Shown here: piece after piece, positions 1 through 7,413 of the stretch
Position numbering within the stretch: the first letter of the stretch is position 1
Layout: every line of letters begins with the position of its first letter
Origin: Candidatus Woesearchaeota archaeon
GTDB taxonomy: Archaea; Nanobdellota; Nanobdellia; Woesearchaeales; 21-14-0-10-32-9
Reading direction: 5' to 3'
DNA length: 8,710 bases
Assembly: GCA_003560545.1 (NCBI GenBank)
Contig: PWLK01000003.1
Coordinates: forward strand, 1-8,710
Notes under the pieces: model-generated
Seen by the model: only the letters and a program-made list of their open reading frames with translations
Database searches by the model: none
What the model was told of the DNA's origin: nothing
Program-made: the position numbers and the translations under genes

Positions 1-299
1 ACGCGCAAAAGGACCAGGCCGAGAGCTCCGTCCTCTTCGAGCTGATCGCCCGGCGCTACGAGCATCGCAGCCTCGCCATCGCCGCCAACCAACCATTCAG
101 CGCCTGGGAACGCGTCTTCCCCGACAAGGCCATCACCATCGCGGCCATCGACCGCCTCGTCCATCACGCCACCATCCTCGAGATGAACACCGAAAGCTAC
201 CGGCGTCGCGCCGCCGTCCGCCGCAAGGCCGATGAACCAGCAACACCGCCGACGACAACCACCGACAGCCTCGCCGACAACCACGAAGGAAACGACTGA
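1..299 (+). CDS. istB: IS21-family helper ATPase IstB, 3' end only (runs off left edge)
   Basis: Frame 3 is open from the window edge to the TGA at 297-299 and gives 98 residues. It contains 'LFELIARRYEHRSLAIAANQ', 'AWERVFPD' and 'AAIDRLVHHATILEMNTESYR'. This is the typical C-terminal end of IstB, the AAA+ helper that works with the IstA transposase of IS21-family elements in target selection. The P-loop and Walker B parts would lie outside the window to the left. The last ~25 residues (after 'RRRAAVRRK') are a Pro/Thr/Asp-rich tail that looks poorly conserved. The natural stop is present, so the right end of an IS21 element should lie in the ~70 bases that follow. I could not fix its terminal repeat. 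Whether the element is complete cannot be told from here. Confidence 0.85.
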   Translation, partial: AQKDQAESSVLFELIARRYEHRSLAIAANQPFSAWERVFPDKAITIAAIDRLVHHATILEMNTESYRRRAAVRRKADEPATPPTTTTDSLADNHEGND

Positions 300-370
300 A
301 CCAAACCGAACCGCAGCGACCTCACCACCGGCCAACTTGGTTGTCGGCGCCGGTCAACAAGGTTGACGCT
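300..370. other. Short non-coding junction, probable IS21 right end
   Basis: These ~70 bases lie between the istB stop and the IS110 remnant and carry no recognisable gene. An inverted repeat ACCGGC (327-332) / GCCGGT (349-354) encloses a smaller one, CAAC (333-336) / GTTG (340-343). This could be a hairpin or part of the IS21 terminal region. The assignment rests only on position, directly 3' of istB. Confidence 0.25.
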
Positions 371-661
371 CTACACGCTCCGTTGGGCGATAGCCAAGCC
401 CCATTCCCGCAAGGACGAAGTCCGGCTGATCTTCAACAGCAGCACGTTGGCGGCCTCGTAGAGCGGGGTCCGGACGGTTCCGTCGCCCTGTTTGGTGATG
501 CGGCCGGAGCGGTCCACTTCGCCCGAGGCGTAGCGTCGGGGCGTGAGGCCGAAGTAGGCGCCGACATCCCGGGAGCGGGCGAAGCGGGCTGCGTCGTCGA
601 TTCCGGCCCAGACGGCGAGCGCGGTGATTGGGCCGACACCGGGCACGGTCATGAACCGCCG
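371..661 (-). pseudogene. IS110-family transposase, C-terminal fragment (Transposase_20 domain)
   Basis: The minus-strand frame reads 'RRFMTVPGVGPITALAVWAG', then 'DVGAYFGLTPRRYASGE' and 'RITKQGDGTVRTPLYEAANVLL', ending at TAG (371-373). This is the C-terminal Transposase_20 domain of IS110-type (DEDD plus serine) transposases, including the helix-hairpin-helix-like 'PGVGPITA' and the conserved 'GLTP...SG...TKQGD..VR..LYEAA' block that carries the candidate catalytic serine. The N-terminal RuvC-like DEDD domain is missing: a stop (TGA, plus-strand 662-664) sits three codons before the Met, and the sequence beyond it belongs to IS66. The C-terminus also stops early, at 'GLAIAQRSV', where family members usually continue for another ~20-30 residues. 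The fragment is cut at both ends and should be inactive. Confidence 0.85.
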
Positions 662-669
662 TCACACGG

Positions 670-943
670 GTGTCGTCCTTCCTCACCGACGGCCGCGTCG
701 AGATCGACTCCAACGCCAACCACAAAACACTCGACCGAGCCGCCTGACCGTTGAAGCAGTCACCCTCCGATAAAGCCGGGGCGGTTCAGGGGCCGCATCG
801 CCTCGCTGATCGTAACCGCCAAAATGAACGGCATCGACCCCTTCGCCTACGTCGAGGCCACCCTCGAAGCCCTCGCCAACGGCCACCCCCAAAACCGCCT
901 CGACGACCTCATGCCCTGGGCCTTCAAGCCAGCGTCAAGCTGA
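670..943 (+). pseudogene. IS66-family transposase (TnpC), frameshifted C-terminal fragment
   Basis: Two blocks of IS66 transposase are visible in different plus frames. The first, from ~670 to the TGA at 745-747, reads 'SSFLTDGRVEIDSNA', the conserved block with the Glu of the DDE triad ('DGRVEIDSN'). The second, from ~779 to the TGA at 941-943, reads 'RIASLIVTAKMNGIDPFAYV' and 'LANGHPQNRLDDLMPW', the typical IS66 C-terminal segment. The linking motif expected after 'DSN' ('VERxIRP...NRKNALFAGSD') is lost, and only a short SDKAG-like trace in the first frame remains near 766-780. At least one deletion or frameshift therefore separates the blocks. The N-terminal zinc-finger and first catalytic parts are absent, replaced by the IS110 scrap. 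It is inactive. Confidence 0.85.
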
Positions 944-952
944 GCCGGCCAC

Positions 953-972
953 GGGGTAGCCGCATCGCTTAC
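953..972 (+). repeat. Probable right terminal end of the IS66 remnant
   Basis: IS66-family ends characteristically begin 5'-GTAAGCG. The reverse complement, CGCTTAC, lies at 966-972, about 23 bases after the transposase stop, where the right end is expected. The partner left end is not in the window, so the inverted repeat cannot be confirmed. Confidence 0.35.
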
Positions 973-1110
973 CAATCATCGACCAGACGATCAGGTCAGC
1001 AAGGTGGGACAGGCCGGACGCTCACGTGGCCCCCTTCGACTCAGAAATATCAACGCTTTACGGTGCCGATCAGCGTCGAAACCCTCGCCGATTCACACGT
1101 ACCCCTTACC
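973..1110. other. Intergenic stretch without a recognisable gene
   Basis: This lies between the presumed IS66 end and the hairpin behind the large gene. I read all frames and saw no family-like sequence, and the track of open frames here is only overlap from neighbours. It may contain pre-insertion target DNA or another decayed element end. Confidence 0.4.
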
Positions 1111-1127
1111 GTCCGCCATGTGCGGAC
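1111..1127 (-). terminator. Small hairpin downstream of the large gene
   Basis: GTCCGC (1111-1116) and GCGGAC (1122-1127) form a perfect 6-bp stem with a 5-base loop. It begins 20 bases beyond the stop codon of the large minus-strand gene. Read in the direction of that gene there is no following T-run, so it is not a convincing intrinsic terminator. It could be a weak terminator, an mRNA 3' end stabiliser, or chance. Confidence 0.25.
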
Positions 1128-1147
1128 AGCGAACATAGCGCACTCGA

Positions 1148-4100
1148 TCAATTTAATGCCACCGGTATTGTGAAGACACTGGTTTGACGAATGTGCCGCC
1201 GTCCGTAATGGCCAAAGCCGCGCCACGCCCGCGAAATTGCTGGGGCGCTCTGAAAAGGCGCAATAGCATCGACGCAGTCTTCTCGTACCGCCAAGAGGCA
1301 CCCAGCGCCATACATTCCCGTGTCAGGGCTCTTCGCGCGTAACCCGCCATCGCGCCAGAACAAGCTTCGCGCGACGGGAATTCCGTGTTCATCCAGCGTG
1401 GTGAACACATCGTCTGCGGCCGGGTGCCAACCGAGGCGGGCCGTGACGCGCGGGCATAACATGAGCCGCAATCGATGCGATCGGCCAGCATAGACATATT
1501 GGGGCCTCGCGACAGCCCAGGCCGCGCCTGACTCGTAGAGCGGAATCAAGGTGTCGGCGGTCATAACGCGCGGCAGCTTCAAGAGCTGCTCTTCGAGCCC
1601 CTCGTCAGCATCGCCTGTGTCTGGCCCCCAATATTGCTCGACCGTCCATTCGTCGGCGAAGTGCCTGCGCCTGAAAGACGCCGTCGCTGCCAAGACGACG
1701 TAGCCCGAAAGCTGTGGCGCGGGGAGGTCGCCCGCAACGCCCTGACGCCACGCATCTTGCTCGTGGGTGTGGTGCGGAGAAGGCATGTCCGGCGTCGCAA
1801 CGCCCGCTGGCCGCGGTGAGGGTGCGATGGGACTGATGAGCGGCGTTTGAGCGCCACACTCGAAACTGATCGCGGTGGCGCTCTCAGCATCAAGTTTGCC
1901 AGCGGCACGGAGTTCGCCGATCGCCTCGCGCATCGCGCGAAACGCAATCTCGACACCTAGCTTTCGGTAGGACAGTCGGAGCTCAAGGCAGCCAAGCCGG
2001 GCAAGCTGCGCAGTTTGAGCGTCGGGCCCAAAGGCATCTTTTCCGCCAGCACGATCCATGAGTGAAGCCGTTCGCCGCCGCAGCGCGGCCAGCTCAACGC
2101 CACCGTCCTGGCTCGCTATGAGCATCGGTCTCTCAAGCGGCCATGTCCACGCCAGCGGATCGTTGGTCCAAAGCCCAGCGGATGATTCCGACGCGCCCGA
2201 TGGGGGCTCAAACTTTCGGTCGGCCGGAATCGCCGGAAAGTGGAGCTTGTACAGTGTGGGCAGCGGCGCGCTCTTGTCCGTGAAGGGAACGGACAGTGCG
2301 TCGGCCAAGCGCCCGGCGATATCGCGGATGGCGATGTCGTCGGCATCCATCATCTCCGAAAGCAGCAGGCGTGTGGTCGCTTCGACTTCGACTAATGTAC
2401 GGCGCTCCCACGCCAGCTGCGCTGCACGAAGTTTTTGTAACGGCGTGCGCCAGAGGCGCTGGATGAGCTCGGCGATGATGCCGCCGCCATGGGGGGCCGT
2501 TTGCAAGTCGCGCGCGGCGACGTGCACGAGATCGCCAAGTTCAGAGCACGTCGTCAGGCATGCACGTTCGAGCAGTTCAGCGACAGGGCAGGCGAATGCG
2601 CTCGATGCTGGCGGCTTGAAGTCGCCGCCTAGCCGAAACTCTCGCAGCACCTTGAGCTGTTCGGCGAGGCAATCCCACGCCGTTTCCCACGACACGGTTG
2701 GAGATAAGAGGCTCAAGATGTCGCAGAGATCAGGGAGCACAGATTCTACGGACGCGCGCCCTTCGGACAAGTCGCTCGCAAATTGGTCAAACGCGGCCTG
2801 GCGGGCCGGTTCCCCGCCAAGTTTGATGGCAACGCGATGATACTTAAGCCGAGCGTCACCTGCCCAACCGCCCCATGAACCGAGTTCGTCAGATTTGACC
2901 TTGAATCGATTGAGCATCTCGACGGCATCGGCGCGTGCGCCATGTTCGACGGCGCGCTCGGCTAGCAATTCGGCAGGCCCGTATTCCGACAATGCGGATG
3001 TGCTTTCGAAGATCCGTTTGGCGGTTAGGTAATCGCCTGTGGTGATCAGGCGCGCGAATGCGCGTTGTACGCGCCAATCGCTCGCGCCCTTGCGGTCGTT
3101 CAACGCTGACTCAAATTCCGCGAGCGTGTTCACACCAGCAAACGGATCAAGATCATCGCCGCCTGCGTCGTCAGTGGTGATGTCCATCCAACGCTGCAAG
3201 AGCTCTTGCGGAATGGACAAGCCGCGCTTGCGCGCAGCCCCTTCAATCTCGACCAGCGCGGTGGCCCGCCAAAACGGGTGTGCGCCAGTAAGTGTGCTGA
3301 CGAGCAGCGTCTCGACCAGCGCGGCCAAATCATCGTCAGGGGCGGCTTCTACAAGAACACGCCCGATGAAATCGGTGTCGCGTCCGGTGAAAGGTAGCGC
3401 CAAGTGGCCATAGATGACAGCTGCCCCGAAGGCCAAGTTGGGCTGTACCGCTACAACGCCTTTGACGATGCCAGCCACTAGGTCTGGCCAAGCCGACAGG
3501 CCCGTCTGTTCTGCAAGGTTGCATACCGTGGGGACGAGAATGCCGCCTTCACGTCCAGCCTGAACGAAAGCGGCGTCGACGATACGTTCGCCGGCGTTGT
3601 CGCCGTCTGTTTTGGACATGCCTTGAAGGAGCCGTGCGAAAAAATGCGTCCGCTCAACCCGGCGCGAAGGGTTTTCGGTGCATGCGCGTTCGTAGCATTC
3701 GCGCCACCAAACGTATTGAGGGTCCTTCTTCGCAGCCAACGCATAGCCGAAACCATCGGCGTGCATCTCTTTGATTGCTGCCGCCGCGCGCCCATCTTCT
3801 CCGAATTCGAGGTAGGCCGCGGCAGTTTCAGCAGCATGGACAAGCTGCTCGGAAGGCGTGCGTTCTTGCGTGCAATGACCGAACGAGATGCGCTCGATTC
3901 CTTTGGCGCCGTCCGTATCCCTGGCAAACATGGCGCGTGCGTAGGCGCGTCGCACCGCCGGATCGCTGAGGTGCTTTGCGCCTGCAGCAAGCTTCTGGTC
4001 GAATGTCGCGGCGAAACCTGACAGACAAGCGGGACCGACCAGATCAGCGGCCCGGACCAGAGTAACGACGAGGTCTGGTATCGACCGATCGATTAGCCGT

Positions 4101-7100
4101 CTGTCATATGTGCGATTCGACGATGTCGTCGCCAGTTCGAGGAAGATCAGCATGTCGCGCAACACGCGCGGAGCTTCGACGTGATCGGGACGTCCCGCAC
4201 GGGCAGCGCCAATAACAGACCCAACTCGGTTAAGATGGACCTCAAAAGTCCGTAAGATCTGTGACGTTGATAGCACGGCGACAGGCAGTGGGCGGTCCAG
4301 GAAACGGTGGACCGCTGCGTGTATCAGCACGCGTCGCGCAAGAGTGGAAAAATTCTCCCATTGGGTGGCGTCATCAGCCGCAGCCAACGTCTGCGGTGAA
4401 GCGCCAATAATGAACAATGCGGCGGCCTGCCGTTCATCAAGCTGCGCCGCAATCCAGGCCACTTCGGTGCGAAGCTCATCGGGCAAAAGCTGCGGCGTCT
4501 TTGTCAACTCGTCGAGCCGCTGTTTGGCTAGTGTCTCAAGGTCATGTTCATATGCAGCGACGACAGCGAAGTAGAGAACCAGCGCACGATCGCGTTGGCG
4601 ATTAAGGCCAATACTTTCTGCCAGATCATCGATTGAATGCGCCGGGTCCCGCTCAAGCTGACCGCGCGCCGCGAGACGGCGCAGGTGGCGCTTGTAAGCG
4701 TCGAGGTCCCAGTCGTGGTGCGGGTCGGGGCGCTTATACAAGCGATCAATGGCGCGATTGAATTGCTCAGGTTCGTAGAAGATGAGACTGCGTTCGGCCC
4801 ATGCCGTCAGTGCATCGTCGCTTGAGTATCTTTCGACGGGCTTTGAACCCAAGAGCGCATCGAGCGGCTCGGCGCTGTGGAATACGTCCTTGGCTTCGGC
4901 CGTGCGTCCGGCAAGCATCAAGGCATCCACGACATCGAAGCGTTTGTCTTTGGATAGAACGCCGAGATCATACGCAATGATACCCTTTGCGGTGTCAATC
5001 TGGCCGGATGCAATGAGCGCATCGAAGACGTCGTCGTCAAACGCCCAGACCCGGCGCGTGAGCTCGTGTCGGGCAAGCAGCATACGCAACAGCAGCACCG
5101 CGTCGCGCCGCACACGCGCTGCGCGGAAGCCAAAATCGATATCCAAGCTGATCGCGCCTGGATCGCGGCCGGCGATAAATTGTTGCCGGAGCCTGGCCGG
5201 TGTGGCCAAAGCAGCCACCGCCTCATGATCGCCGGCACGCGCGTGATAGCGCAGTTCGAGCCACCGCTGCGGCCCGTTCTGCTCGCCCGCGGCAAATCTA
5301 GCGAGCTTGCGATAACGCTTCTGAACGGCAGCGTTATCTACCACGCCATGGCGCAGACCCGTTCGTTCACGGAGGAACAAGCGGAAGCTGTTGTGGAATA
5401 TCGACCACGCGCCTGAGCGATCGCGGGCCATGAGGTGACGGGCCGCAGCATACGCGGCGTCCGTTGCCGCTGGGCCGACCAGCACGTCCAATCCAGCCGA
5501 CGCAATTGCCCCATCGATCAGCGCCAAGTAGGCCAGAGCGTCGCGCGCATTAGCGTTGTCTTCGAGTTCGTGCCAGACGCTGGAATAATATGTCTCAACG
5601 TCGCCCCCGAACGCCGGACCGTTGACGAGCCAGTCCAATCGGTCGGCCTCCGTTGAAAGCACGGTCAGGCGCTCGGCCGCGTAGCGCACCGACAACGGAT
5701 GGCCGAGCGTACGTTCATAGAGTTTGGTGCGGTCAACGTCAGTCGGGACCCGCGCGGCGTTCGCCAGCTTTGCTACGGCTTCGGGCGTAAGCGCCGACAT
5801 CTCTACGCGGCGATCGTCGGAGCCTGCCTGATCGCGCACTTTGGGCGGCAGGCCGGGCAAGTCGAGTTTCTGTGTCCCGAGCACAATGATTACGCCGTTC
5901 GGAATTGCATGCGGAAGCGGCAGCTCGGATAAGAATGATCGCTCCGGTCGCTCTTCGCGCGGCACGTGGTCCAATCCGTCGACAACGATCAATGACTTGA
6001 CGCCATCCGATGCGTAGCGGTCGGCAGCTTGCCGAAGTAGGGTCGAAAACTGCTGCTGCAGTTCGCCCAGCTCGACGCCGGGGATGATTTTGTCGCCGAG
6101 CCCCTGCTGCTTGAGCTGTTTGACGAGGTCTTGGAGAAAATTCCCCGCTTCCGCACGCCCCAGCCCGTGGCCTTCACCGGGGAGAAAGGCGAGATAGCGC
6201 GCGATCAACGCGCGCGGCGCCGGCAGCAGCCCTGCCGCAAGCAGCGTGGACTTACCGCTGCCGGGCGGACCTACCAAAGCGCAATAGCCACTCTCGACTC
6301 GGTTGAGCGTCTCAAGCAGGGCAAGCTGCGTACTCTGGTTGGATTGGTAGAGCACATCGACTGGAAACGCATGCTCGTGTCGCAGGCGGAAAGCATCCTG
6401 CCACTTCAAGCGCCCTAGAAGCTCGTCGAGCGCCCAACGATCCTTATCTGCGGGGTCGGCGGCTAAGCGAGGCAACAGTGCGGCGATATCGCCGACACGT
6501 CGTTGATCCTGCGGTGTGTCTGCGCCGGGCGGTTGCACGCCCACCCGAAACTGCATGCCATGCAGAAGCGCTGCGAACGCCGCGTCATCAAGCTGCGCTT
6601 CGCCCTGAAGTCTTGCGATGAGCGGCGCAAATGCTGACGCGAGCCAATCGGAGTGCGTCCAGCTGTCGCGGTGCGCTTCCAGCGCGCGCACGAAGGCCGC
6701 CGATGAGACCGGCTCGTCGTCGGTGCCGACATTGTCGTCAACGCGGGGATAATTGTCTGTGACGAAGATCGTCTCGATAATGCCGCCGATCGGCGCCAGC
6801 TTCGCTCGTGCATCGATCATCCGCGCCAAGATCGTGGCGGCGCCGGTTAGGGCGGTCGACACGGTGAACGGTTCAGGCGTCCCGCTCGCCTTGACTTGAT
6901 AGGCCTGCGTACGGTCGGCGAGGCCCAGAACGATGTCATCAAACGAGCCAGCGCCACGGTCGGCAACTCCGATCCAGCGTAGTTTTCCCGCCGCCATAGC
7001 GAGATAGATCAAGTGCGCGGCGAGGTCATACTGCGGCACATACCCACGTTGGGCGCGCCGTTCGCCTTCGCCTGGCGGTATCGATTTGGCAGGGCCAGCC

Positions 7101-7114
7101 ATGGGGCTGTTCAT
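1148..7114 (-). CDS. Giant STAND NTPase with N-terminal PD-(D/E)xK-like nuclease; Avs-like anti-phage defence candidate
   Basis: This is a 1988-residue soluble protein with no signal peptide or membrane segment. Residues ~18-120 resemble a Cap4/DUF4297-type nuclease: 'GYVPQYDLAAHLIYLA', then 'SFDDIVLG' (Asp59/60) and 'AYQVKAS' (Gln73-x-Lys75), a D...QxK active-site pattern. Residues ~240-256 carry 'RLRHEHAFPVDVLYQ' just ahead of the P-loop. Walker A is GPPGSGKST at 282-290. Walker B is SLIVVDGLD at 374-382. 'VIIVLGTQ' at 408-415 and 'GHPLSVRYAAERL' at 471-483 fit the sensor and winged-helix GxP elements of STAND ATPases, and 'FHNSFRLFLRE' at 573-583 fits the end of the winged helix. Residues ~600-1700 are Ala/Leu-rich and look like TPR/HEAT-type helical repeats. 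The last ~190 residues are an unassigned module. By analogy with Avs proteins, the repeats would sense a phage protein, the NTPase would oligomerise, and the nuclease would cut DNA. The ATG at 7114 is one base after the upstream stop (TAG-T-ATG), which suggests translational coupling; Met5 is an alternative start, and neither has a strong ribosome-binding site. The frame is unbroken despite decayed neighbours. NTPase/STAND is well supported, the nuclease moderately, and the defence role and Avs subtype are inference. Confidence 0.9.
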   Translation of the reverse strand: MNSPMAGPAKSIPPGEGERRAQRGYVPQYDLAAHLIYLAMAAGKLRWIGVADRGAGSFDDIVLGLADRTQAYQVKASGTPEPFTVSTALTGAATILARMIDARAKLAPIGGIIETIFVTDNYPRVDDNVGTDDEPVSSAAFVRALEAHRDSWTHSDWLASAFAPLIARLQGEAQLDDAAFAALLHGMQFRVGVQPPGADTPQDQRRVGDIAALLPRLAADPADKDRWALDELLGRLKWQDAFRLRHEHAFPVDVLYQSNQSTQLALLETLNRVESGYCALVGPPGSGKSTLLAAGLLPAPRALIARYLAFLPGEGHGLGRAEAGNFLQDLVKQLKQQGLGDKIIPGVELGELQQQFSTLLRQAADRYASDGVKSLIVVDGLDHVPREERPERSFLSELPLPHAIPNGVIIVLGTQKLDLPGLPPKVRDQAGSDDRRVEMSALTPEAVAKLANAARVPTDVDRTKLYERTLGHPLSVRYAAERLTVLSTEADRLDWLVNGPAFGGDVETYYSSVWHELEDNANARDALAYLALIDGAIASAGLDVLVGPAATDAAYAAARHLMARDRSGAWSIFHNSFRLFLRERTGLRHGVVDNAAVQKRYRKLARFAAGEQNGPQRWLELRYHARAGDHEAVAALATPARLRQQFIAGRDPGAISLDIDFGFRAARVRRDAVLLLRMLLARHELTRRVWAFDDDVFDALIASGQIDTAKGIIAYDLGVLSKDKRFDVVDALMLAGRTAEAKDVFHSAEPLDALLGSKPVERYSSDDALTAWAERSLIFYEPEQFNRAIDRLYKRPDPHHDWDLDAYKRHLRRLAARGQLERDPAHSIDDLAESIGLNRQRDRALVLYFAVVAAYEHDLETLAKQRLDELTKTPQLLPDELRTEVAWIAAQLDERQAAALFIIGASPQTLAAADDATQWENFSTLARRVLIHAAVHRFLDRPLPVAVLSTSQILRTFEVHLNRVGSVIGAARAGRPDHVEAPRVLRDMLIFLELATTSSNRTYDRRLIDRSIPDLVVTLVRAADLVGPACLSGFAATFDQKLAAGAKHLSDPAVRRAYARAMFARDTDGAKGIERISFGHCTQERTPSEQLVHAAETAAAYLEFGEDGRAAAAIKEMHADGFGYALAAKKDPQYVWWRECYERACTENPSRRVERTHFFARLLQGMSKTDGDNAGERIVDAAFVQAGREGGILVPTVCNLAEQTGLSAWPDLVAGIVKGVVAVQPNLAFGAAVIYGHLALPFTGRDTDFIGRVLVEAAPDDDLAALVETLLVSTLTGAHPFWRATALVEIEGAARKRGLSIPQELLQRWMDITTDDAGGDDLDPFAGVNTLAEFESALNDRKGASDWRVQRAFARLITTGDYLTAKRIFESTSALSEYGPAELLAERAVEHGARADAVEMLNRFKVKSDELGSWGGWAGDARLKYHRVAIKLGGEPARQAAFDQFASDLSEGRASVESVLPDLCDILSLLSPTVSWETAWDCLAEQLKVLREFRLGGDFKPPASSAFACPVAELLERACLTTCSELGDLVHVAARDLQTAPHGGGIIAELIQRLWRTPLQKLRAAQLAWERRTLVEVEATTRLLLSEMMDADDIAIRDIAGRLADALSVPFTDKSAPLPTLYKLHFPAIPADRKFEPPSGASESSAGLWTNDPLAWTWPLERPMLIASQDGGVELAALRRRTASLMDRAGGKDAFGPDAQTAQLARLGCLELRLSYRKLGVEIAFRAMREAIGELRAAGKLDAESATAISFECGAQTPLISPIAPSPRPAGVATPDMPSPHHTHEQDAWRQGVAGDLPAPQLSGYVVLAATASFRRRHFADEWTVEQYWGPDTGDADEGLEEQLLKLPRVMTADTLIPLYESGAAWAVARPQYVYAGRSHRLRLMLCPRVTARLGWHPAADDVFTTLDEHGIPVARSLFWRDGGLRAKSPDTGMYGAGCLLAVREDCVDAIAPFQSAPAISRAWRGFGHYGRRHIRQTSVFTIPVALN

Positions 7115-7115
7115 A

Positions 7116-7406
7116 CTACGGTCCGTCGAACATGGCGTCGATTTTTCTGAACAGGGCAGTGTTCACTCGTTCGATCCAGTCGAGCTGAGCAATAAGACAG
7201 GGGTCTGCAGCGTCGACGCGCATCAACCAGGGACGGTAAGGTCGGTTAGTGAACTGCAATAGCGGAGTGACATAGCGTACCAGCGTGCTATCGGTCCTGC
7301 AGGGTTGCGCTGCGCCCTCTGGCAGCACCATCTCCTTCCGGCCGCCACGCTTCACGACGCGAAAGGGGCACGTGCAGGGTGATGGTCTCGGGGATCGTCG
7401 TAGCAC
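7116..7406 (-). CDS. Chimeric 96-residue frame: recombinase-associated peptide fused to the 3' end of an unknown operon partner
   Basis: Residues ~15-43 ('FRVVKRGGRKEM...RTDSTLV') belong to the small protein commonly encoded after serine recombinases (see the overlapping pseudogene). From residue 44 (plus coordinate ~7277) the family resemblance stops, and 53 unrelated residues follow ('YVTPLLQFTNRPYRPW', 'AQLDWIERVNTALFRKIDAM'). I do not recognise this tail. Its stop (7116-7118) is one base from the ATG of the STAND gene, an arrangement typical of co-translated operon genes, so I infer it is the surviving C-terminus of a gene that originally preceded and was coupled to the STAND gene. The 14 residues before FRVVKR come from a frameshifted reading of the recombinase-associated gene and are probably not a natural start. 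Expression is uncertain. If translated, it could still couple ribosomes to the STAND start. Confidence 0.5.
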   Translation of the reverse strand: MLRRSPRPSPCTCPFRVVKRGGRKEMVLPEGAAQPCRTDSTLVRYVTPLLQFTNRPYRPWLMRVDAADPCLIAQLDWIERVNTALFRKIDAMFDGP

Positions 7407-7413
7407 GGGTCAC
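7278..7413 (-). pseudogene. Recombinase-associated small protein, 5' fragment with frameshift
   Basis: A GTG start (7411-7413) overlaps the TGA of the upstream serine recombinase (GTGA overlap), the usual coupled layout. The frame reads 'VTRATTIPETITLHVP', then continues as 'FRVVKRGGRKEMVLPEGAAQP' only after shifting by one base at the run of four G's at plus 7365-7368, where one extra base seems to have been gained. The conserved follow-on segment of this family ('...KALARAFRW...', a helix-turn-helix-like part) is missing after 'RTDSTLV', where unrelated sequence begins. It is doubly broken: frameshifted and truncated. The function of the intact family is not established. Confidence 0.65.

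Noticed and set aside
371..661. IS110 bridge RNA next to the transposase remnant
   Set aside because: In IS110-group elements the bridge RNA lies in the non-coding end outside the transposase. Both ends of this fragment are cut away, so no candidate region remains.
341..754. 137-codon plus-strand frame across the IS110 and IS66 scraps
   Set aside because: The real homology is IS110 on the minus strand and IS66 in a different plus frame. This frame joins unrelated pieces and looks like nothing.
1111..1127. Strong rho-independent terminator for the large gene
   Set aside because: The stem is only 6 bp and no T-run follows in the gene's direction, so it is kept only as a weak hairpin.
2058..2840. 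260-codon plus-strand frame inside the large gene
   Set aside because: It is antisense to the repeat region of the STAND gene, Ser/Arg-rich and low in complexity, with no family-like motif. It is a typical GC-rich shadow frame.
3478..3990. 170-codon minus-strand frame within the large gene
   Set aside because: It is an alternate frame of the same strand as the 1988-codon gene, has no motif, and would require overlap with a gene that is clearly coding.
5066..5416. 116-codon plus-strand frame opposite the start of the repeat region
   Set aside because: It is antisense to continuous STAND coding sequence, with no ribosome-binding site or family resemblance.
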